DNA of 64,000 nucleotides from Sphagnum compactum (taxonomy: Eukaryota; Bryophyta; Sphagnopsida; Sphagnales): NCBI GenBank assembly GCA_965153455.1, contig OZ234499.1:3331577-3395576 (forward strand), read 5' to 3'. Every line of letters begins with the position of its first letter. Position 1 is the first letter of the stretch. A model generated the notes under the pieces. That model was not told where the DNA came from and searched no databases. It was given only the letters and a program-made list of their open reading frames with translations. Made by a program: the position numbers and the translations under genes. Positions 49,746 through 63,002 of this stretch are shown piece by piece.

Positions 49746-51417
49746 TTATTTTCTAGGAAGCAGAGATGCAAAGGTCTCATGGCTCATCATTAGCTGATGA
49801 TCAGCTCCTGGCGCTGCTGCACCTGTACTCCGGCCTTGATGATCAGAAGTGATCTGATGGCGATGATGATGATGCTCATGCAACTGTGTAGCGGCCGGAT
49901 CGTGCTGCTGTAGCTGCTGATGATCTCGAGCATCGCGATGACGAGAAGGGATCTGGAATTTGTGGAAATTGGACTGATCCGTATTCATGAGTGATCGGAG
50001 CCAACCGTGGCTGCTGCTGGATGGATTCGACATGCCCGCTGCCATCTCCGTGACGTACTGCTGCTGTTGCACCTGATGTGCCTGCTGCTGCTGCTGGTGT
50101 TGCATATTGATGTTTTCTTCCTTGATTGATGATCTGTTTGCATACATAATAGTATTACCTTGGCCTGCCGTCGTCGACGATCCTGAGATGATGGAGATGT
50201 TAGGCAAATGTGCAGGAGAAATGATGATTTCGTTCGTGGGCTGATGAGCTGCCTCCTGCAGCTGCTGCAGCTGCATCACGCCGGCGGCCCCAGTTGTTTG
50301 CTGAATTATAAGTTGTTGCTGCAGATGCTGGTGGTGATGTTGCTGGACAAGGGCTGCGGCAGCTGCTGCCGCTTGTCTATTCGCAGCTTGCACCATCGCC
50401 AGCTCTGCTTGCAAACTCGACACCTACTCGCAAACATGATCCCCAAAAAAAAACGGGGGCTGATTTTAGTCTTTGAACAAAATAGAAGGCCTGCCCTGGC
50501 TTGGACTTGCTAGGACTACGTATACGAGCTGCTGCTGTAGAGTTCTATGGGCTGCGTGGACGCTGCAAATGGTGCAGCTAGGTAGCTTGAAGCGGCCCCA
50601 ATCTGCTCGATCATGATTTATGACCCGCCAAACTCAAGTCTGAAAATGGTAAATCAACGACCGTATATAATTCTTGTTTTCAAAGCATGATATTCATCTA
50701 TCGAATTGGATCCTAATCAATGCACCAGCTGAACATATATGCATGCTAGCTGCTGCATGTTCACTGCTCACGGCTGCAGATCAAGCTGGTCGAATTCATC
50801 GTTGTCAAATCAGTAGCTAGCAATTCCCGGGCCATAATATAGACTTCGAACTTCTGACGCGAGCTTTAAAACTTGATCAGTCATGAGCAGAGCATGAATT
50901 GGGATTGACAGCCTCTGAATACATTATTAAGGCTAAATTGCACTTGAGCAGATCATCTATGGTACTAGTGCAACTGTAGCTGCATAATCTGGAGCTCAAA
51001 CTTGGCAAACATTGCGAGGAAGCTGATCATGGTATCGTATTTATACTACGTCGACAGCAAGTGTGAGGTATAAGATTCTAAGGAAGAGCGTGAACGCGAC
51101 GACGACTATTGACGTCTAGTGCCGAGGAAGGAACTTTGTACCTGTTGTTGAAGGGCGCAGATGGTGGCCACGCATCCATAAACGGGATCCGAGAGGCGCG
51201 CCTGTGCCTCATAACTGATGGTGATCACAGCGTCGCAGCGTCGCGGTAGCGGAATATGCAACAACAGCTTGGCCACGTTGCTGGCACCGAAGATCTTGTG
51301 AACCGCCGCGAACTTCGCCGCCCCTTGCTCAGCCCCGAAGTAGGGCGCAAACACGCAGCCACGCACACACTTCCGTCGCAGAAATTTGCACGCACCGCAT
51401 GGTGCTCCACTGCTCAT
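49746..51417 (-). CDS. LOB-domain (LBD/AS2-like) transcription factor, class I
   Basis: Nuclear plant-specific DNA-binding protein controlling organ boundaries and development. Exon 1 is 51417-51142 and exon 2 is 50423-49746. The phase-0 intron (51141-50424) has donor CAACAG|GTACAA and acceptor GAGTAG|GTGTCG. The product is 317 aa. Start: the ATG at 51417 gives [10 protein letters not shown], the usual short LBD leader. The LOB domain shows the zinc-binding block C-x2-C-x6-C-x3-C (Cys7, 10, 17, 21), the GAS block [10 protein letters not shown], the DPVYGC element, and a class I coiled coil spanning the splice junction (ICALQQQ | [13 protein letters not shown]). The domain most resembles LBD30/JLO and the LBD16/18/29 group. 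The C-terminal ~200 residues are rich in Gln, His and Ala, typical of an unstructured regulatory region, with a SUMO-acceptor-like IKEE (Lys193). The intron position in the coil is the conserved one for LBD genes. Orthology to a specific Arabidopsis LBD is not claimed. Confidence 0.95.
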
Positions 51418-54300
51418 GGAGGAGGTTATATATAGCGACTTCCTACTCGCCGCTACTTTCTCTTCTTCCCTTGCTGCCTGCAATCTGCAAGCGCCACCTG
51501 GAAGGACTCCTCCTGCTGATCTCTACGATTCTCGCTCTAATTTCTCTCGCTACAACGATGAAGATTCCTAGTTTGAGACCTCCAACCATGTCCGTTTTTC
51601 CATTGCAGCTTGCGAGTCCTCGCGAGTTCTTAAATGAACTTAACTGTCTAGCGTCAACAGAGCTGCAGTTTCCTTGAGCTCCGACTGATCTGAGACGTCA
51701 CAGCTAGGAAGAACAGTAATGTTGCTCCGGGTACAGCAGCCCCTGCATTCCCTGGCAGCAGGTTGTCGTGCGCGATTTATCATCAATCGCATCCTGCTTG
51801 CTCCTCGATCCAGCCTTCACCTGCTCATCAACCAGCAGCTGTAGTTCTAGCTTGTCTGATCAGCTTCTGATCGCCCTCCAGCATACATTTCCTTGCCTGC
51901 TGCAGCTGCCCACACAAACCTCGAGGTCACTTATAGGCCTGTAGAATTTCGAAGCCCCACTCCGCCTGATGCAGTTTCTCTCGTTCCAAGATCGACAAGG
52001 CGCAAATGAAAGCCGTCTTGAGATGCAGCCTGGTCAGCAGTGTCACAGAAAACCAGTGGAATTAGTGATCTATAACATATTTGAGCGCAATTGGAGTACA
52101 CAAAAACATCATATGGTAGGTACATTTCTGCAGACTGTGTTGATCAATCGAGAGTCCGGGCCTACAAATTTTCACTAAGCTCAACTCCAAATGTGCATGA
52201 GCTCTGATCGATCATCATGTACTACTACAGGAGCTGATCTCTGGTTGAGCAGTATATACAAATTCGTATAGTTTTATTTTTCAATCATAACTTCGATATA
52301 TTGGTGAATGATCGGTTGAAGAAACTTGCAATTAGACTGCAAAGATGATATTCATGCCGCTTCGCATCATCTATCTATATCCAAGTCTTCCCAGCAGCGT
52401 GCAGGACACATGTACAAACAACTGTTCTGTACTCGAGTGTCGCGACCAGCACAAACTAAGTCTACATATATACCAGCTCTGACAACGCACATGATCTCCA
52501 TAAAGTGCTGCAGTAGCTCCTGCGTTAATCATTCCTGCTCATGCATTAACTTATTAGCATTTGTATGAGCTGATCATGTACAACCAGATCTATGTATTAA
52601 CAGTGACCTCTGGAGGAAGCTGGCCGATGTATGAGAACACAAGCGTCGAACTAAATCTACAGGAACAACAAAACAAAACATAAGATGTATCTGAGCTTTG
52701 TTTGTGATTAAACCCACAAAAACTACGAAGAAACAATAACCGTGCGCACTCATATTGAGCACAGATCAGACATATCTGATCGCCACTTGCAGAGCATCTT
52801 GCAGTATCTTGAGAAATGAAATTTGAACAAAACAAGCAGCTTAGATCTCAGGGACACAAGATTGTGGTTATAATATCTTCTGAATGAATATCATTACCTC
52901 ATGCTGGACGATAAAAAGAAAAAACAAAGAGCAAGAAAGTTCCAGAAAGAACTTGCTCAAAGCAGAAAAATAGAGAGCTCTCTATCTGCACAAGGAGCTC
53001 TTGGATGATTCCTTCCCTTGTGGGAAAATTGTCTAACTTTACCCCCAAGATGAGACTAAAAATGCAAGGAGCAGGGAATTATGCAACACAGGGAGTTTTG
53101 CAACATTCACAGGGAGCCTCACAGGGAAAGTTCGAGTTGATATGCTTCTTAAACTTACAGATGAAACCTGTAACTAGTACAACATAAAAACGCCCTGCAG
53201 CTCATCTAGTAGATACATATATAGCGCTGGGTCAATGCCAGATCTAGATCTGGTTAGAGAACTGAACTACCAGGAGCTAGCCTAGCTATTCGCGCACCCC
53301 GATCGATCACAAATGCACACCCATCGTGAAAACATTGGCGAGATTTGTTAAGAGACTAGTTTAGTGTAAGGGGGAAACGGAACCTGGAGATCAGCCTTCA
53401 TGAAGAGAAAAGCAGTCGAGTCGATCGACGATAAATCACTTCGACTGCTGCAACAATGCATGCACACATGATCCTGATCTGCAGACCCGGCATGAGTATC
53501 TCGACAACAAAATTAATGTGTGGCACTTGCTAGTGGGTCGATTTCACCGCCGCTAACTGCTGCACCAGTTATACACACGGGTCCACAAGCTATAGCTAGA
53601 TCAATGTTTTCTTTTGTTAACTAGAAAATCACTTTGTATTCAAACAACCTTATAGATAAGCTGTACATACAACTACTAAAACATTCTTCAGGACTTAGCA
53701 ATGCACACATGACACATTGCAGTAGTGAGATGGATCAAACCACAATCAACAGCAGCAGCATTAATGGACTCAGATAAATGAACAACAGTACTAATATAAT
53801 ATACATAGATGCAGCATCTGATCAAACATAACTGCTTATGTAACCAGCTGCTGCTGCAGGAACGTCCTGATATTACAGAGTCTGGATTAACAACACTTAT
53901 AGCTGTAGCTAGTAGTTGTATGCACAGATCAAACCAACTGCATGATTCCAAAATGAGCTGCTACCAAGAATCAAAAGAAGCTTCCCACATGAAACCCATG
54001 ATGGTGTGTAGATCAAGAAGTTGTAGCTGTATAAGTTGTAAGCAATGCGAGCTATATAGTGCTGCTCATGTTACTACAGGAAAGAAGAGTTCTGTACAAC
54101 AATATTGTGTAGAGAGACATGCACTATATACTGGGGAGAACTGAAGAACCAGAAAAAAAAACATTTGGTAAGAACCTGCAGACTCTGAGAGACACACACA
54201 GAGAGACAGAAGAGGCGCTAGAAGAGGCGCTCAGAACAAAGAGAAAATTCTGTAAGAGAAATCGAACAAGTGCTTTCTAGAGAGTTGGTCTGTTCTGTTG
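51418..54300 (-). promoter_or_regulatory. Upstream region of the LBD gene, unusual word composition
   Basis: A TATATATAA run lies about 10 bp upstream of the LBD start codon (about 51427-51435), too close to act as a TATA box for that ATG, so transcription must start further up. The following ~2.9 kb has no recognisable coding exon and is rich in CTGCAG, AGCT, GATC and TGATCA words. It may hold 5' UTR, a 5' UTR intron and promoter; I cannot place them. Confidence 0.4.
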
Positions 54301-54535
54301 CAAAGCCCTGCTGTAACAAGCTTGTTGGTGGTGCGGTACTTGACTTTACAGCCCCAAAAAACACTCCTAGAAAAAGGGAGAAATTAACACTCCCTCAGTA
54401 TTATTGTTTGTTTTGGGTGGTTTCCCAATTGTTACCTACCCAGCCAGCCAGCCAGCCAGCAGCTGGCCCCCCTTCTCTAACGCCTCAAACCCCCCCTTCC
54501 CTCCTTCCTTCCTTCCCTCTACTACTGTTGCCAAA
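54301..54535. other. Intergenic spacer with short CCAG tandem repeat
   Basis: Includes five CCAG units (about 54440-54463) and a C/T-rich stretch (about 54490-54525). No gene is seen. Confidence 0.5.
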
Positions 54536-55015
54536 GTCTTGGGAACGTGTATTGTTTGTCAAAAGTTAGGCTCTGACTTTGTCTTGAGAACGTGTTTGTT
54601 AGTAAAAAGTTAGGCTCTCACTTGTTTGGAAACGTGTTTTTCTTAATCCAAAAGGCTCTCTGGTCTTGGGAACGTGTTTTCCTTAATAAAAAAAAGCCCT
54701 CACTGATCTTGGGAATGTGTTTCTCTTAATAAAACAAGCCCTCGCTGATCTCAGGAACGTGTTTTTCTTAATAAAAAAGGCCCTCACTGATCTTGGGAAC
54801 GTGTTTTTCTTAATAAAAAAGCTCTCGCTGGTTTCGGGAACGTGTTTTTTCTTAATAATAAAAGCCCTCACTGGTCTTGGGAACGTGGTTTTCTTAGTAA
54901 AAACATTCACACTGGTTTTGGGAACGTGTGTTTTCTTTAGTGCAAACGCTCTTACTGGTCTTGGGAACGTGGTTTTCTTAGTCAGAAACGCTCTCACTGG
55001 TCTTGGGAACGTGTT
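54536..55015 (+). repeat. 42-bp minisatellite (~12 units)
   Basis: About twelve tandem units near 42 bp with the consensus TCTTGGGAACGTGTTTTTCT followed by TAATAAAAAAGCCCTCACTGG. The most regular units are in the middle, and edge units are more diverged. Because 42 is a multiple of three, long open frames run along both strands (54717-55085 plus, 54683-54997 minus), each a 14-residue repeat such as KKNTFPRSVRAFFI on the minus strand. GGGAACGTG is the best-conserved core. Confidence 0.92.
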
Positions 55016-58000
55016 AGTTGCACTTTCTCAGGACCAGCGTTCGAAAACACTCATCAGTAGAAAATTGTCATGGATGAAACCTTAAAATTGGATGGAAAGT
55101 TTTTGATGAATACTTTTGACTCAAAAACCTGCCATCACAGATATTGAAAACCCTACTTTGATGAAAAAAGGATGAAAACTTAAACAGTTCCATCTGTCCA
55201 AGTTACATGCTCCCAACCACTGATTTTTTTAAAAAAACAATTCCCTGTTTTCTTGACCAAAAATTTGAAATTTCTTTTTTCTAGTAAATTTTACTAAATT
55301 TTAGGAAAAAAATTATCAACATACTTGAAAATTAATGTTTTGAGAAACCTTTTGGGGGGTTTGGGGCGGGCGGGGGCAGTTTGGGCAGTGTGGGGGTGGA
55401 TTTCAGTCCCCCATAAAAGACAAGTCATACACTATTTTTGACAACCTTGTCTGCTGCCCAAAGCCCCCATCCTCCTTCCCTCCTTCCCTATTTCCTTTCT
55501 ACCTCCCTCCCTACACCCCCCTTCACAGCCTCAAAGGACAATTTGGAACAGAACTAGTTACTTACAACTATTTAGCTTACAAATTTTACAATGTGATTTG
55601 AGTTTGGGAAAGCATGATTCGGGAAAGAACAAAATTTATATAACTGGGCAAGTCGTTGGACAACTTCTCCAAAGGATATATATTCGGAACCAAAGATTGA
55701 GGATAGTGAAGAATGGGTGTGATGCGTAAACATGAAAATAATGGAAGTGAGCCCCTTAATTGCTTCGGCATTGCAAAACAAAGCCTATGACAGTTAAAGA
55801 ACTACAACCTAAAGTTCTTCATTTTGTGCAAGTTGTTTGGTTGTCAAAGAAAATTTGAGGAGGAAAAAAACCAGGAGTAGAAGGAGGCGCACACTAGTGA
55901 AGTAAAAGGACACCGGAACAGCAGAGGCTTCTAGATCCAGTCTGAAGGGACAGGATCGCAAGTGTACTAGAGAACCAGTCGATGAAACGGCAGCAAGAGG
56001 GAACAAATAGTACCTTCTCTTTTTGTATTTGGTTTTGTAATCCTAGTTTTGGACAACAGTACATACTACACCGGTGTTTTTACCAAAAGGGCGAGTGTGT
56101 AAGTAGTAACCATGGTGACGAGGTCAAAATTTCCAACACAACCCAGGCTGGAAACCCCGCAGCTTTACTCTTAATTTAATCAATGGGATGCACGGCAAAT
56201 ATTGACTACAATGCCAGTTCCCATTGGCCCATTTCTACATTGCTTACCAGAAAATGTGTTGTCTGAGCTCCCCCGCACCTTTCCCAATTTCAACATGAGG
56301 GTGACCGAAAAAAACTGAGTTTTGTTGCACTTCTCACAGATGAGGTAGCAAAAATGCAGATTCTGCACTGCACTTGACAGAAGAACTCATCAGCATTATG
56401 TTCCTCAATGCCTGATTCACAATCTGGATCACTTGTACAAAGCACCCCATCTTCCGCCAGATTTTATTCATCTTGTCCATTCCTGTTGATTCTGCACTGA
56501 CTTCCATCTCTGTTCCGTAGGTGTGTTCTTTTATCCTAAACAACAATGTCACAGTTAGATCCATACTTGGGACATCACAAAAACTTCAGTGAAATCTGCA
56601 GTGAGATTAGTTGACATAGACTACATGTCTTCTATGCAGTTCAAATGAATAGCTCAAAAACCAGAATTTCATCTCCAAGGACACAAACTTAGGAATATTA
56701 TGCAGTTCAGACACTACTCTTCCAGATCACCAAAGCTTGAGTTTATTACATATTAACCAATGAAAATGCTCAACCTTTCACATGTATTTTTCCTTCAACT
56801 TTCTGATACCCCACACACCTACAACAACAAACTGATACACATCTTGGTTGTGAGAGCAAATCTATGGAAAAACACCACTATTGCACCCAGATCTACATGG
56901 TGGCCAATGGCAAACCTTTCCCACTTTTCTCTTCAGTTTTAACCTTTTGATACTCCACACCTAGGAAATCAAAGGAAACAGATATATACAAGTCCAGTTT
57001 GTAAGTGCAAATCTATGAAAAGCCACTACTCACACAAAAACATAATATCTTACAAACTGATTGGGCACAACAAAAAAAATTGATCTTGAAGGGCAGCACG
57101 GGACAATTCTTTTCCATAGGAAATTAGTAACTAGAGTGCAAAAACTATTCGCAAGGAACAAGTCTGTCCATAGGAATTAGAAGCTAAATTGCAACAACTA
57201 TTTCACTACAGGATCTGGCCTTCAGACACTAGACCAGTGGTAACCAAATCTTTAGTCTTCAGTTTAGAGTTCAATGCGTAACTCATTGTAAGTTGCTGGG
57301 GGAAGCTCAAAGGATTCTCACCTTGGAACCATGTGAAACCCAATTCTCCTCTTGCCAGTATGTACTGGATTTTGTACATGCATGTCAATGGGCAAGTACT
57401 ACACATGTTAAGGAACCACCAAGGTAAAAAGCCCAGGCAGTCTTTTTCTTCTTCTTCTTCTTCTCCTCTTCAATTTTTTTCACTTCAAGGACATTGGATG
57501 GTGGTGCGTCACCAGCAATTGGCAGGAACTGAAACCCTGTAGAGTGACCAGCATGAGAGGTTTGATAAGTACTTTGTAAAACAAGCACTTCAAGACAAAA
57601 GTACTAATTGGAAAAGCACTCTTCCCGTCTCTGTATTGGGAAGGTCTGCTAAAATGCAATAGCACACCTTTCATAAAAACCCATCTCTTAGATTTCCCCT
57701 AGCTTGGCTCACCTGCTGCAAGGAGCCAGACAGCCCACACTCAGAAAATGCAGTGAAGCTTTTAGTCAGCCTGCATCACACCTTGTTGAAGCCAACTCCT
57801 AGATTTTCCCAGACTTTGGCTTTGCCTGCCTCCTGTTAAGGTGCCAGGCAGCCAGACTTAAAATGCAGTCAAGGTTTACATCACAGGAGTTTAATGCCGT
57901 GCTCAGATTAGTGACCCTTCAGTACTCCCCAGGTCAATAAACACACCAGATTACAAACAAAGATACAATGTGAGTTAATAATATGCTGTGTATTTATCAT

Positions 58001-61000
58001 ATGTCCTATCAAATGGATGGCAATCAGCTGAGCAAATCAAATGTTGGATCAGCCATATCAAGATCAAAGGGATATACAGACCATAAAATTGTTATCTTAA
58101 TTCAAGTCATGTAGGACACAGTGATGCAGTTCTAGATAACTGCATAATGTTCTTATCTCATGTACTTCCTAGCACATCTTCTTGTTCAGGCATTTGTAGT
58201 TCATCAAGCTACCCTAGGAAACCACATATCCAAGGAACAGAGATTTATTATAGTTCTCAATATTCAAGCCCAATTTTAAACACATGTGGCATGTTTACAA
58301 CAACGAGTAAAGCTGATTCAAAAAAACAGAACACTGGTTTGAAATCTGTGAGGTTTAGGGTTTAGGGTATACGTATTCTCGGGTGAGTTGTATGAAGACG
58401 TCTTGTGCTGAGCCTGGGAATTGTAATCATTCATTTCCTGTCCTTGCTGCACACAGCCAATCCATTGATGGTATGGTGAGACTCCAGCCAGTGATCACTG
58501 TTGCTTTTAGAGTGTTGCAGGCGCCTTTCAGGCTGGCTGCCAGCCAGCATGATGAGTGAGGTGTATTTCACTGCACAGAGAACTTTAATGTACAGTTCAC
58601 TTAAAAGCACAATCACACCCACCTTTCTGATGATGAGAATGCCCCTCATCTTGCGGCTTGAGAACATGTCACAGAGCCTGCATAATCAAAAGCGAACCAA
58701 GCTTTTTTTCTGGACAAGAATGGCCTCATTTCAGGGCTAAGAACATGTACAGAAGCTAAGCAGAAATCTCACATAACACATGAGAAAGCTGGAGAGGGAG
58801 TATTGAAAGCATTCTCTTGAATTAAGCACATGACACTAGTAGATGCAGATCCCCTGAAGAACACAAAAGACTTTTTTACAGATAAATTGACTAAAACTAG
58901 CATTGACACATGTAGAATTCTTACAGAATTCACAGTCATCTATGGAGCTTGAAATACATTGGCTTCTGAATGTAGCCAATTGATGCCAACTACTATAAGC
59001 TCCTGCTCAAGGCCTCAATACTCAGAACTGCCTTCAGAGGGCATCAACTTCAAAAGAATGAGCTGTGGAAAACTGCCAGACCAACCAAATTGTTGAAACA
59101 TGATCTGGACAGAAAGAAGACAGAGATGACAGAAGGCAAAATGAACATCTGGACAAATCAGTACATGTCTCATAAGCACTAAGCCTCCCTTCTTGTACAT
59201 GTTCCCAGGAGCTCTGGTGAAAATAAGCATCCTTTTCATGTCACTTTCATCTTACATACTTCCAATCTGCCAGGATTGCTAACTACATCACAGTAGCTTG
59301 ATGTTGCAAAGAAAGAGAAAAGGTGGGAAATCTGAGACTTGGCTCTCCGTCACGTAGAGAAATTCCAACAGTGCACAATTTGCAAGATTCAGAGTGTTAG
59401 AAAAGCCAAATTAGACAGATGAAAGAAATGGTTCAGTTAGTGTTGACAGTTGACAATGTGCTCCATCTGGGCACTGCAGAGATCTATACATGAAAAATTG
59501 GCACCAAACAATCTTGTTCTGAAGGCCATACATGCTTGAGCCTCAAAAGAAACAGACTATTTCATTGACAAAAGTCACAGGGCCCCACACACAATACTAC
59601 AATCCTGCACATTCATCACAGTCTAGGCATATACAATGAGGGGATTGGAACTCCCCAGGCGTTCCACAACCAACAGACAAAACAGATTCTGGATGTACTC
59701 TGCACATGAAGACAGTTGGGTTTGGCAAGGGCATATGTGAAGAGACAGAAGAGAGAGGATATACTGACAAAACTTACCTGCAAATTTTTGTTATTGTTGC
59801 TGTTTCCTGCAGCAACCACACCATAGTCCCATCCCCCACATCTCCAACTCAATCTTGCCGGTCTTCAGTGACTCTGGCTGCTACTGCACTTCCTCACTGA
59901 TAAAGCCCAAGTGTCCTCCACCACAAGCACCCTTGTCTCTTACCAATTCAACTCAAAAGACTACAATAGCACTAGAAGACTGTATGTCACACTTGGGCAA
60001 CTACAAAAGCTCAAAGAAGAACAAGGATGACAAAACTGTTTGAAAAGGACTGCATTTCAAATTTTCTCTTATGGCTACAATCACACTTTAGAGTGCAACA
60101 CATCTAAACTCAGTAAGGAGGACAACAGACAATGCCCAAATCTTCAGCAAAGAAACCCTCCATATTAGCAGATTGATGTGTAGACTGTCCATAATTTGAT
60201 GTTCATATTGTCTATATCCTGAATGCATAAAATGGTTCCCACACAAAGAGACTTTTGTGAATTCTAGACAGCATCTTCTAGTTTCATATAATAAATCTGG
60301 CTTGTAAGGGTGAATAGGACTTTCACTTCAACCTTCTGATCCTCACAAAATCACCTCATCCAGTTTGGAAGTAGGAAGGATCCAAGGGAGACAAACAAAT
60401 AAACCTATCCAGTAAACTCCACAGGAAGATAACAGTATTGACACTCCAATAAAACATTGCACTACCAGGGAAATGCATATTCCTATATTGCAATAATTGC
60501 CACTTGCTCACTCAGCAAGCAGAACACCATAGAAAAGAGGAAAGAGCCACAGACCAGTTTCAATTCAACATAAAGATGCTGGATGAAATTGCCACAAGGG
60601 TTCGAGCACATGGAGTGACAAAAAGAAATGAGCACAATATGATATATTCCTCTGCACAGAATGCCCATATTATCACAATTTGAGATCAATAAGTATCATG
60701 GTGCCTTCAGATCTATCTTTCACAATTTCTAGCCAAGGATAACCTAATAAACTCACCAACTTATGACATCAATACTGATTAGAACATACAATGTAAAGGA
60801 ATTTGACAATCATGGGATGAAGGTGTTGACTGCAATCTCTGTCCAGGGACTCTCGCCATGCACTGCTCCACTCCAAAGTTCGATGCAACTCTGCTCACAG
60901 AATCACAATATAATCGAACAGGGATCAGAACAAGTTCTAATCAGTGCAGAATGGAAAGGAAGTTGAGAGAGCACCCAATTGGTCAATTACATATGCCTGT

Positions 61001-62583
61001 ATGGCAGCATGATGAAAAAGGTCACTCCACATGCACTGCACTGCACTTCTTCTTTGGCAATGGGATGGGTTCCTCCAATACTGACAAATGGTGTTTCCAA
61101 TGAACTTGACCAATATTTGGAGTCTGGAATGTTCCATATATCAAGGAAGGTTGCTTCATACTTCAACAATATATGTAAACCTCTGATGAATATGATGGGC
61201 CATCATGTTAGCTCCAAGGTGGTCTCCATGCTATTTTCACTACATGTTGGAGGAAATATTGTCTGAGTGCCTTTCATTAGCTAGTCTTTAAACATCAACA
61301 ACTCCCAACTTTAGGTCCAAAACCAACTCATTGCTTCCTGATGGTCACATGGTGCCACTCTCTTGTGCCCATGATGTGAAGCCCCTTGGCACCACACAGC
61401 ACTACTCAATTCACTACAAATGTTGCCTGTGATTGGACAATCAGAAGGTAGTTAGGGAATGGGAGATACTCCTGTGCAACTATCATTGGGCACCAGATGT
61501 ACGTGAATTCTCAACCAAACATTAGAGACAATATCATCCAGAATTACAAATGGGAAAGATTGAACTTCTCTGATTACATGAAATATATATGTGAGATTGC
61601 CAAGAAATTTCCATGACAACACTTCAGGTGACACAACAATGACAACAGCTTGTGAGAATCACTCACAAGTGTCAGACCATCACCTTCAGCAAGAGATAGC
61701 AGTGATGAGCTGCCACGACTACCCACTGACTTAATCAGATCCAGACAGTGGGTATAGGTATGTATACAATAATTAAACCAAAATCAAGCAAACAAATATA
61801 TAAACATCTGCATCCTGAGTTTCTGTTGCATTTTTGGAAGCAACAGGAAGACTCAGTCAGGATATTGGCTAGCATTTAAGAGACATTATAGCTCCAATTA
61901 CACATAATTGCTCCCTTACTAACATTAGGTCTCAGGTCACCTTGATGAGCATCCTATGAAACTGACACTGAACAAAAAGAAAAGATGTATGCAAGTCTCT
62001 TCTGAAAGTGACCTAATAACCAAACAGATCTCAACAGCCAATTTTTTTTGTTCAAACTTTTGCATCTACAAAACACTTTTTTTTTAAATTGTTGCAAGAC
62101 TCCTTTTAGACGCTTTTTAGTTCGCCACATTCTGAGGAGCAAAACATGGAAATCACCATGGTTCTTGGAGGTCACCAAAACATAGCAGGATTCTAGAAAA
62201 CGCCTACTTTCCTCTCTGACCTGTATCCAAATTTGGCTCTTTCCTTTCGTGGATGGTTGCCATTGTCACTACATCACAGAAAAAGAAAAGAAAAAAGAAA
62301 TTAAACCCTGGATCAAGGTCATCTGCACTATATGTTGGCTGGGGGAAAAATACAAGAAATGTAGCTACACTTCCAGACTAAGATTTCTATCCTCCAAGCA
62401 TTCTCTGCTCAAGCTGTCCATACTCCATACTGCCATAGTTCAAACAGCATCAAATAGAAAACATATAAAGACTGACCAAAATACGTCGTAAAAGCTTGGA
62501 CAATAACATTACCGTGAAAGACCCCTGCTTGGACAATAACAGTACCAAGGCGCAGTTGTGCTTGAAACCCCTGCAGCGCTAGT
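55016..62583. other. Intergenic region of intermediate composition, no recognisable gene
   Basis: Less A/T-tract-rich than the rest, with a G-rich patch (about 55352-55395) and a telomere-like cluster (58350-58370, GGTTTAGGGTTTAGGG). The composition resembles transcribed but non-coding plant DNA (introns, UTR). None of the short open frames carries a recognisable motif. It could be a long non-coding transcript, introns of a gene outside the window, or plain spacer; the sequence alone does not decide. At 62492-62555 a ~32-bp stretch (GCTTGGACAATAACA) is duplicated. Confidence 0.45.
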
Positions 62584-62857
62584 TTATTGATGCTCCTTGT
62601 CGCCATGCTTGGACGCCTCCTCCGCATGGCGCAAGTGCCAGAGCTCAGTAGGCCATCCCAAGAAATACGACAAGATGGCGGCGGAGATCATCACATCGTT
62701 CAGAGGCTTGATGCTCCCGGTCTGGATGTACTTCTCATTGTAGTTGTGCAACCACGACCATGTCTTTCTGCGACATCGCGTCTCTTGTGACATTGGATTT
62801 CACAAAACTAGGCACATCCTTCCCTTTCAAATTCGCCAGAACCTTCAATCCTGCCAT
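62584..62857 (-). pseudogene. Mitochondrial ATP synthase subunit f (ATP17)-like, frameshifted
   Basis: Small component of the membrane (Fo) part of mitochondrial ATP synthase. The frame beginning at the ATG at 62857 gives MAGLKVLANLKGKDVPSFV and runs to a Lys at 62767-62765. One extra base (62764) then shifts the frame, and the rest continues in the next frame to a TAA at 62586-62584. The second part contains YNEKYIQTGSIKPLNDVM, a hydrophobic segment (about ISAAILSYFLGW) and ELWHLRHAEEASKHG. This matches the subunit f pattern of animals (YNKYI...GSI...SY...HLKHE). As it stands the protein is interrupted after about 31 residues. Alternatives are a pseudogene or processed copy (no introns), an assembly error, or use of the internal ATG at 62793 in the second frame, giving a 69-aa protein without the N-terminal part. 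A duplicated 5' segment lies just upstream. The family call rests on motif memory. Confidence 0.6.
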
Positions 62858-62870
62858 CTCTTTTGCTTCC

Positions 62871-63002
62871 AAAATCTCGTTCCTGCAGCTCCGATCTTCA
62901 ACGGCGCAATCCGCAAGGCAAAATAAAACCAGACTAAAACCCACCCCAAAGAAAATCTCGTTCTCGCAGCTCCGATCTTCAGCTACAAACACGCGCAATC
63001 CA
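62871..63002. repeat. Duplicated segment upstream of the ATP synthase f-like gene
   Basis: AAAATCTCGTTC(CT/TC)GCAGCTCCGATCTTCA occurs at 62871-62900 and again at 62953-62983, each followed by a version of CGCAATCC. This tandem duplication of about 80 bp lies in the presumed 5' UTR or promoter. Confidence 0.8.

Noticed and set aside
54683-55085. Open frames on both strands with 14-residue repeats
   Set aside because: They are translations of the 42-bp minisatellite; no start context or neighbouring exon supports a gene.
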